NCBI GenBank assembly: GCA_963930645.1
Contig: OZ005648.1
Coordinates: forward strand, 248,721,436-248,785,435
Direction of reading: 5' to 3'
DNA from: Salticus scenicus
Lineage: Eukaryota > Arthropoda > Arachnida > Araneae > Salticidae
DNA length: 64,000 nt
This document shows positions 58,278 to 64,000 of the stretch, in pieces (position 1 is the first letter of the stretch; each line of letters opens with the position of its first letter). The notes under the pieces were generated by a model. The model made no database searches and had not been told where the DNA came from. It saw nothing but the letters and a program-made list of their open reading frames with translations. A program made the translations under genes and the position numbers.

Positions 58278-58829
58278 TCATAGGTTAATTTTGTCACATT
58301 TCAAATACATGTTATCGTAAGTTAATACATTTTGTTTACGAACTTTTGCAAGAAATATTTCAAAGATGCGTTTGTATTTATTTTCATAAAAAAAAAAAAA
58401 AAAAAAAAGTTGTTGTTTTGGACGAGAAAGCATTTGGATAGCACGTATTTTATAAATTGACATATTTTAATAGACTGATTTTAGTATCATTATTTTTAAA
58501 AATAAACTTTAAGTTATTTAAAATTTAAACACATTCAAATTTCATAGACTATTTTCTTTTTCAAATGTGTAAATTATTACATAAATTAATTACCCATTCC
58601 ATTTCAAATTTCAAATTAAATAGAATAAAATTAAATTTCCTCATAATTTTAATTGGAAAATAATAAGAAAAATAAATAAATAACTACATCTGCGGAAAAA
58701 ATCGCTTTGAAAAATATCTGGAATTTTTATTTTATATTTATAAGAGCTATAAATAAATATATAAGATGTGATTTAATGTCAAAAAATAAATTCTTAAAAA
58801 ATGAATTCATAAAACAAATTAAATCTAGT
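58278..58829. other. AT-rich DNA with poly-A tract
   Basis: An A-run at 58389-58409. No other feature. Confidence 0.5.
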
Positions 58830-59826
58830 ATGTTGTGGCTACCACAAAACTTTCTTCTGTATTTTCCGACGTTAATTCACTAAAGGCAAATAATTTATTT
58901 AAACTATTATTTATTAAAATTGTCTAACATGATGAATGCAAATGGTTTTCATCTTAGAGAAAACTAACACTAAATATCCAATGACAGACAATGTTATTGT
59001 CGATAAATAGCATCTTAAAAAAGCGTTTTTATAATGATTATCTCACATGTCAGGTTTCGTACAGTTATATGCCATAGAAGTTGAGATATAGTCTTCCCAT
59101 TATCGAGGAAAATTGCAGTATAGCAGCGCCACCTATTGGTCAATAAGCATACAAATTGAATCAGCATGTCTAGATAATGGCCTTCCCAGATATCAAGTTT
59201 TGTTTGATGATACGCAATAGAACCTGAGATATAGCCTTCCCTTAAATTACGGAAATCGCTGTGTAGCAGTGCCTCATGTTGAGCGGTTGACACCAAAAGT
59301 TGAAAGGAATTAATTTATGTCAAGGTGCATCTGCATTAAAATTTATATGCAAACTTGTGCAGTATTCCTGATATATGGCCTTCCCGTTAACTGCGGAAAT
59401 CGCTGTATAGCAGCGCCACCTGTTGGCCGAGAATAATTCAAATTAAATCAGCTTAATGTCTCATAATGGCCTTCTTAAATATCGAGTTTTGTTTAATTAT
59501 ACGCAATGGAACCTGAGATATAGCCTCCCCTTGAACTGCGGAAATCACTTTATAGCAACGCCACCTTTTGAGCAGTTGACACCAAAAGTTAATAGGCACT
59601 AATTTTGGTCAAGGTGCATCTACATATAAATTTATATACAATTCTGAGCAGCAGTTCCGGAGATACAGTCGCCACAAAATTTTTGTTACACACAGACAGA
59701 CATTTTCTAAATATGGTCAAATGGTGTTCTAGACCTCTCAAAACGTGTAAATCCGTCGAAAACTGGAAGTCGAAAGTTTTTACGAATACAATGCTTTTTT
59801 CTATTGAATATAGAAGAAAGTAATAT
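58830..59826 (+). mobile_element. HINE-like repeat, complete, CTTTCTTCTATA lineage
   Basis: The 5' end is CTAGTATGTTGTGGCTACCA then AAACTTTCTTCTGTATTTTC. An internal array of about 140-bp units follows, marked by CCTGAGATATAGCCTTCCC-type words near 59088, 59222, 59368 and 59511 and by AGCAGCGCCACC. Then come ACACACAGACAGACATTTTC and the core CCTCTCAAAACGTGTAAATC. The 3' hairpin TTTTTTCTATTGAATATAGAAGAAAGT ends at 59822. The GAAGAAAG end is the reverse complement of the 5' arm. Confidence 0.88.
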
Positions 59827-59970
59827 TGGCACATTAAAGTATAAAACCAATCTTGCACAACCAATTTATGTACAGATTAATAACGAAATTTCTTATTTTT
59901 TAAATTAGAAATTTTTGAAGCCTGATAGTGATTTCATGAATGTTACACAAATTAAAAATAAAAAATCTTA

Positions 59971-60620
59971 TCTATATATATAATAAAATACGTGTGTGTG
60001 TGTGTCCGCCGCTTTGTAGGAAAACGGCTGATCACAGAGCTACACAAATTTGCATGAAGGTTTATACTGGTCTTACCTGCTGTACCCAGAAGCCCTATTT
60101 TCTAATTTTTTATTTATTTTTTAATTAAATAAATTATAAAAATGCCTTATTATAGATATAAAATTAGCCATTTAAATATAAGCTTTAAATTTAATTGTTG
60201 CCAAAAAAAGTTTACGAGTTCATTCTTTTTTCAGACATAAAAAAGAAATGTATTTTCCCGCAAATAATAAAAAATTAAATTTGCTTATGCGTATGAAAAT
60301 TTGACGTCATTATATGTTTATAATTAAATAATAATAATAATTAAATTTCGACGCTGAAGTAGTCGGACATCTTCTGACGAGAACTCTACTTTCTCGACAA
60401 CCATTTTAAGTAAAGTAGCGCATTAAAAACATAAATTATAAAATATTGAAAAAATGGAAGAAAGAAACAGAAACAATAATTGCGTAAGTTATCTGTTTTT
60501 GTCTCACTATAGCATTTTATAGAAAAAGCCAAAATGGCGACAAAAATTCAAAAGTCGCCAAGGGAAGCTATAATAGAGCCGTTCCATGATCAGGCTAACA
60601 TATTTATTTTTCTACATACC
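59971..60620 (+). mobile_element. Helitron, 5' end present, 3' end not found
   Basis: It begins TCTATATATATAATAAAATA then CGTGTGTGTGTGTGTCCGCC and GGAAAACGGCTGATCACAGA, a typical Helitron head. ATTTAATTGTTGCC and ACGAGTTCATTCTTTTTT are shared with the Helitron at 11762 in the same order. Later CAAAATGGCGACAAAAATTC occurs. The family's GTCTGCTAG end is not seen, so the copy is 3'-truncated. Confidence 0.8.
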
Positions 60621-61046
60621 AACCACTATTAAACAACCATAAATTTATTTAAAATGGAAAATATATATAACCACAAAAAATTAGTTATCTCATACGGTAG
60701 ACATAGCATGAACTAAAAACGGAAAACAATATTGGATTCGTAAGTACATTAGTAGTAAAAAAAAAAAAAAGTGTAATCTGTCTATGTAAGAAGTAACTTC
60801 ACAAATGTTCTGTTAACAGAAACTTCGCAAATGCCCTGTAAGCGTAAGCAGAATATATATAAACACTTTTAAAGCTTTAATGCTTTCATACTTGATTCCA
60901 AGTTGATTTTTTATATTACACTTTAAGCATTTGATATTAGAACCGACATCAATTTAATCTATTGTTTAACGGTAAAAATGTTACAAAAGTTAAGTATATT
61001 ATTACACTAATTTTCAATACAGCATGATCTCAAAGCATCTTTTATA

Positions 61047-61080
<34 letters not shown>

Positions 61081-61230
61081 AAATAATAATAATAATGGAG
61101 AGACCATATCTCACATAGGGATATTTTTAAAACACGTGTATCATACTAAATTTATGAAAAAAGACACTTTTAAAACACGTAAAAGACTAAAAATATATTT
61201 AATTAAAAAAGACAGATATATTTCAAAGCT

Positions 61231-61256
61231 TTTCGCCCTGATCAAGGCATCATCAG
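61231..61256 (-). ncRNA. Hammerhead-ribozyme-like core, left arm
   Basis: On the minus strand CTGATGA (61250-61256) is followed by TGCCTTGATCAGGGC, which can form a GCC(U)/(G)GGC stem, and then GAAA (61231-61234). This is the conserved hammerhead order. Penelope-like elements are known to carry such ribozymes. Stems I and III were not convincingly traced. Confidence 0.5.
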
Positions 61257-61694
61257 AAAAACAGCATAATGTAGTTTTACATAGTGTGCAGTTATGCGTT
61301 CAAGTATATATATATATATATATTACAGCATCCGGTGAAAAATACAGTTAAGTCCACTGGGAATTCAAAACACTGCTTCAGTTCAAATAATTTCGGAGTC
61401 TGTTGGTTGAAGACGTTTTGGGTTTACAAGAAGCAACATTTGGCAGCTAGCTGGAAAAGCTGGACTGGCGGTAACAACTGTTCGAAAAACTTGTAGGGGA
61501 CTTGCAGCAGTTAGGAATGATAATTTTTTGGAGAAGTCAGTGGATGGGAACTGGTAAAGCTGAACAGGCGGTAACAACTGTGAAGAAGGCTGTAGACTAG
61601 TCCACAAAAAAACGTGTATGAAACTTGCAACGATTAGGAGTCATACAGTCTACTGAAAAATAAATGAAAGTTAAATATCTGGTTGTATAAGAAA

Positions 61695-61955
61695 ATTCCA
61701 AATTTTTGGTAGGAATGCTGAATCTTTAGAATTAATTGCATTGCGATATTTTATAATATTGACAGCTTCCGAAATTAGCAGTTCAGTTATATTTTGTGGA
61801 GTTGTAATAATTTCTGCTTGATCCCAGAGGGATATAGCACCGGAGTTGTAAATGAAGTTAACTAATGCCGAACTTTCTTCTTCTTTTACACTTCTAATAT
61901 ATTCTTGAATTCTTTTATTATGGGTTCTTTTAGTTTGTCCAATTATAGAAAAATA
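61695..61955 (-). pseudogene. GIY-YIG endonuclease fragment, left arm
   Basis: The minus strand reads IGQTKRTHNKRIQEYI, then SVKEEESSALVNFIYNS, and ends near LPKIW. It is a copy of the right-arm domain with a handful of substitutions and a 3-bp deletion near 61850. The GIY half and all reverse transcriptase are missing. Confidence 0.8.
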
Positions 61956-62270
61956 TACCGTTGTTTAATTGTATTGGAATTTGACAGAATTGGAAATGGA
62001 ATTAATGATATCTTTTTCTATATTGGACAAACCAAAAGAACCCTTAATAAAAGAATTCAAGAACATATTATAAGTGTAAAAGAAGAAGAAAGTTCGGCAT
62101 TAGTTAACTTCATTTACAATAACTCCAGTGCTATACCGCTCTGCGATCAAGCAGAAATTATTGCAACTCCACAAAATATAACTGAACTGCTAATTTCTGA
62201 AGCCATCAATATTATAAAATGTCATAATACAATTAATTCTAAAGATTCAGAATTCCTACCAAAAATTTAG
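61905..62270 (+). pseudogene. GIY-YIG endonuclease fragment, right arm
   Basis: From residue 37 of the open frame, FFYIGQTKRTLNKRIQEH gives the YIG half with its Arg (about residue 50). A Glu in LLISEAINIIK (about residue 100) matches the metal-binding position. The frame ends at TAG 62268-62270 after LPKI. The first 35 or so residues come from the junction between the two inverted copies and are not part of the domain, so the GIY strand is absent. In the family this nuclease nicks target DNA to prime reverse transcription. This copy is a 5'-truncated remnant. Confidence 0.85.
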
Positions 62271-62717
62271 AATGTTCTTATACAACCAGATATTTAACTT
62301 TCATTTATTTTTCAGTAGACTATATGACACCTGATCGTTGCAAGTTTCATACAAGTATTTTTGTGGACTAGTCCACAGCCTTCTTCAACAGTTGTTACCC
62401 CAATGTCAGCTTTTCTAGTCCCTATCCACTGACTTCTCCAAAAGATTATCATTCCTAACTGCTGCAAGTCCCCTACAAGTTTTTCGAACAGTTGTTATCG
62501 CCAGTCCAGCTTTTCCAGCTACCAAATGTTGCTTCTAGTAAACCCAAAACGTCTCCAACCAGCAGACTCCGAAATGTTTTGAACTGAAGTAGTGTTTTTA
62601 CTATTTTCCAATGGACTTACCTGTATTTTTTACCTGATGCTGTAATATTAGTATATATATATATATATACTTGAACGCATAACTGCACACTATATAAAAC
62701 TACATTATGCTGTTTTT

Positions 62718-62746
62718 CTGATGATGCCCCGTTGATCAGAGTGAAA
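62718..62746 (+). ncRNA. Hammerhead-ribozyme-like core, right arm (decayed)
   Basis: CTGATGA (62718-62724) and GAAA (62743-62746) are kept, but the stem-II segment TGCCCCGTTGATCAGAGT no longer pairs well compared with the left arm. It is probably a mutated copy of the same motif. Confidence 0.4.
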
Positions 62747-63852
62747 AGCTTTGAAATATATCTATGTCTTTTTTAATTAAATGCATTTTTACCCTTTTAC
62801 GCGTTTTAAAAGTGTCTTTTTTCATAAATTTGATAATAATAATACTTATAATAATAATAATAATAAATTAAGTCAATTTTTATACCTAGATCAATACTTG
62901 AATGTGCAGTGATGCAGTAAAAATGTATATTCCTTTTCATCGATTCTTTCATGGAGTGTTTCTTATGAAGACTAAAAAGTAGGAAATTAAGACTTAATGT
63001 TATAAAAATTAATAATGATTAAATGGTAATAATTGTAAAGAATTGATTCAAAATTGAATATATTGTTTAACAGTACAAGTATTGCACAAATTATACAGTA
63101 CGTTACTACACTAATACATTGCAGAATATTTTTTCATTGGATGTTTTATGCATTTTAACATAAAATTTTAACTGTGCCAATTTATACTTTTACATCAATG
63201 CTTGGATGTTCACTGATGCAGTAAAAATATTTATTCCCTTTCCCTCGATTATTTTATGGAGTGTTTCTTATGTACACTAAAGAGGTTGGAACTAAGATTT
63301 AATACAGTAAAATGTAATAATGAATAACTTGTTATAGTTGAACTAAGAGTGAGAACTGACATAAAATGTAATATATTGTTTAACAGTACCAGTTTTGCAC
63401 AAATTATGCAGAACGTTACCACAATAATTACAGAGGATCTTTCATGAATTTTTAACATACAACAATGTCAATTTATACTCTTAGATCAACACTTGAATGT
63501 GCACTGATGTAGTAAAAAACTTTATTCCGATTTCATCGATTATTTCATGTAGTGTTTCTTATGTAGACTAAAGAGGAGGGAATTAAGATTCGATGCAGTA
63601 AAAAGTAATAATGAATAAGTGGTTATAGTTGATCTAAGAATTAACATAAAATTTAAACTATTATTTAACGGTATAAGTAATACCCAAATTATGCATCACG
63701 TTATCACACTAATTAATTACAGAAGATCTTTTATGAATTTAACATACAATTAAAATATGTCAATTTATATTTTTAGATTTAAGATCAACACATGAATGAG
63801 CCATGATCAAGAAAAAAACTATATTCCTTATTCATCTATTCTTTCATGGAGT

Positions 63853-64000
63853 TGTGATAACCCCCCTTCCTCCACCGAGTCTTGTTGGAGTTCCCATGAA
63901 CGTGATTGACGGCCGAGACGGAAAGTCTGGACTTTTGAAAAGAGTGTTGACTAGCATGACTTTTTGAATTTTTCCGACACCATTCATCCTGATTTCACGC
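63853..64000. other. Balanced-composition sequence at window edge
   Basis: The satellite similarity stops after TTTCATGGAGT, and a much less AT-rich sequence begins (CCACCGAGTCTTGTTGG, GACGGCCGAGACGGAAAG). One plus-strand frame stays open from before 63853 to a TGA at 63965-63967, including an ATG at 63897. It is too short to call and could be coding, regulatory or the edge of another repeat. Confidence 0.25.

Larger units (their letters stand above)
61146..62836. mobile_element. Inverted pair of 5'-truncated Penelope-like copies
   Basis: Arms of about 810-827 bp (61146-61955 and 62010-62836) are inverted copies around a spacer of about 55 bp. Each arm runs from the middle of the GIY-YIG domain outward through the 3' non-coding region, an (AT)n tract and a hammerhead-like motif. 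Head-to-head, 5'-truncated partial copies are a known product of Penelope-like retrotransposition. T-runs and AAT repeats (61051-61094 and 62845-62870) lie just outside. Confidence 0.85.
60890..63852. repeat. ~295-bp satellite-like array split by a Penelope-like insertion
   Basis: Units start near 62873, 63176, 63466 and 63758 with GTCAATTTATACTTTTAGAT-like sequence. Each has CACTGATGCAGTAAAAA, TTTCATGGAGTGTTTCTTAT and ATTGTTTAACAGTACAAGTA words. A partial unit with ATTGTTTAACGGTAAAAATG lies at about 60890-61045, left of the Penelope-like pair, showing that the array was interrupted. Spacings are 303, 290 and 292 bp. Confidence 0.85.

Overview
The window is eukaryotic, very AT-rich nuclear DNA with no complete protein-coding gene. 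Long poly-A/poly-T runs, (AAT)n and (AT)n microsatellites, Tc1/mariner, hAT, piggyBac-like, Helitron, Penelope-like and tRNA-SINE remnants fill most of it. The mix, and the style of the Tc1 and mariner transposase remains, suggest an arthropod, probably a chelicerate such as an orb-weaving spider. That assignment is inference from remembered families, not a database match.

Layout. 1-9 kb is mostly unique AT-rich DNA with a GC-rich island (1.8-2.3 kb), a fold-back hAT-type MITE (3.4-3.6 kb), a pogo-like MITE (4.5 kb) and a possible terminal exon (3.98 kb). 9.6-11.3 kb is a full-length dead Tc1-like element and 11.8-14.1 kb a Helitron with a nested MITE. 15.9-16.5 kb is a nested palindromic MITE. 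19.0-19.5 kb holds a GIY-YIG endonuclease remnant of a Penelope-like element. 23.3-24.75 kb is a second dead Tc1 element. 25.3-26.2 kb holds a fold-back MITE and a mariner-like fragment. 26.6-35.1 kb is dense with hairpin-ended repeats, a G-rich higher-order minisatellite and a large inverted repeat. 37.3-39.5 kb holds a homeodomain-motif-rich block and a second possible terminal exon. 40-44 kb is a degenerate tandem block invaded by two hairpin-ended repeats. 45.1-48.6 kb is a 3.4-kb hAT-like element carrying a piggyBac MITE, a SINE and a LINE fragment. 48.7-53 kb is a nest of a hairpin repeat, a 1.5-kb palindrome with tRNA-like arms and a mariner. 54.9-57.9 kb is a near-perfect 1.5-kb tandem duplication. 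60.9-63.85 kb is a ~295-bp satellite split by an inverted pair of Penelope-like copies.

The most distinctive signal is a superfamily of about 16 interspersed repeats (called HINE-like here). Each full copy starts with a short GTGTG/CACAC hairpin followed by an arm such as ACTTTCTCTTACCC. The middle often holds a 140-175 bp tandem array and an (ACAG/ACAC)n stretch. A conserved core (GACCTCAAAACGTGTAAAT) follows, and the copy ends with a hairpin whose 3' strand is the reverse complement of its own 5' arm. At least four arm sequences occur, and 5' and 3' arms match within each. The architecture resembles Helentron-associated elements (DINE-1 of Drosophila, pearl of bivalves).

If the two short candidate terminal exons (3.98 kb and 39.37 kb, both plus strand) are real, the window lies in the 3' part of a large host gene with very long introns. 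Several motif-dense, less AT-rich blocks could be conserved regulatory elements. Both ideas rest on inspection alone.
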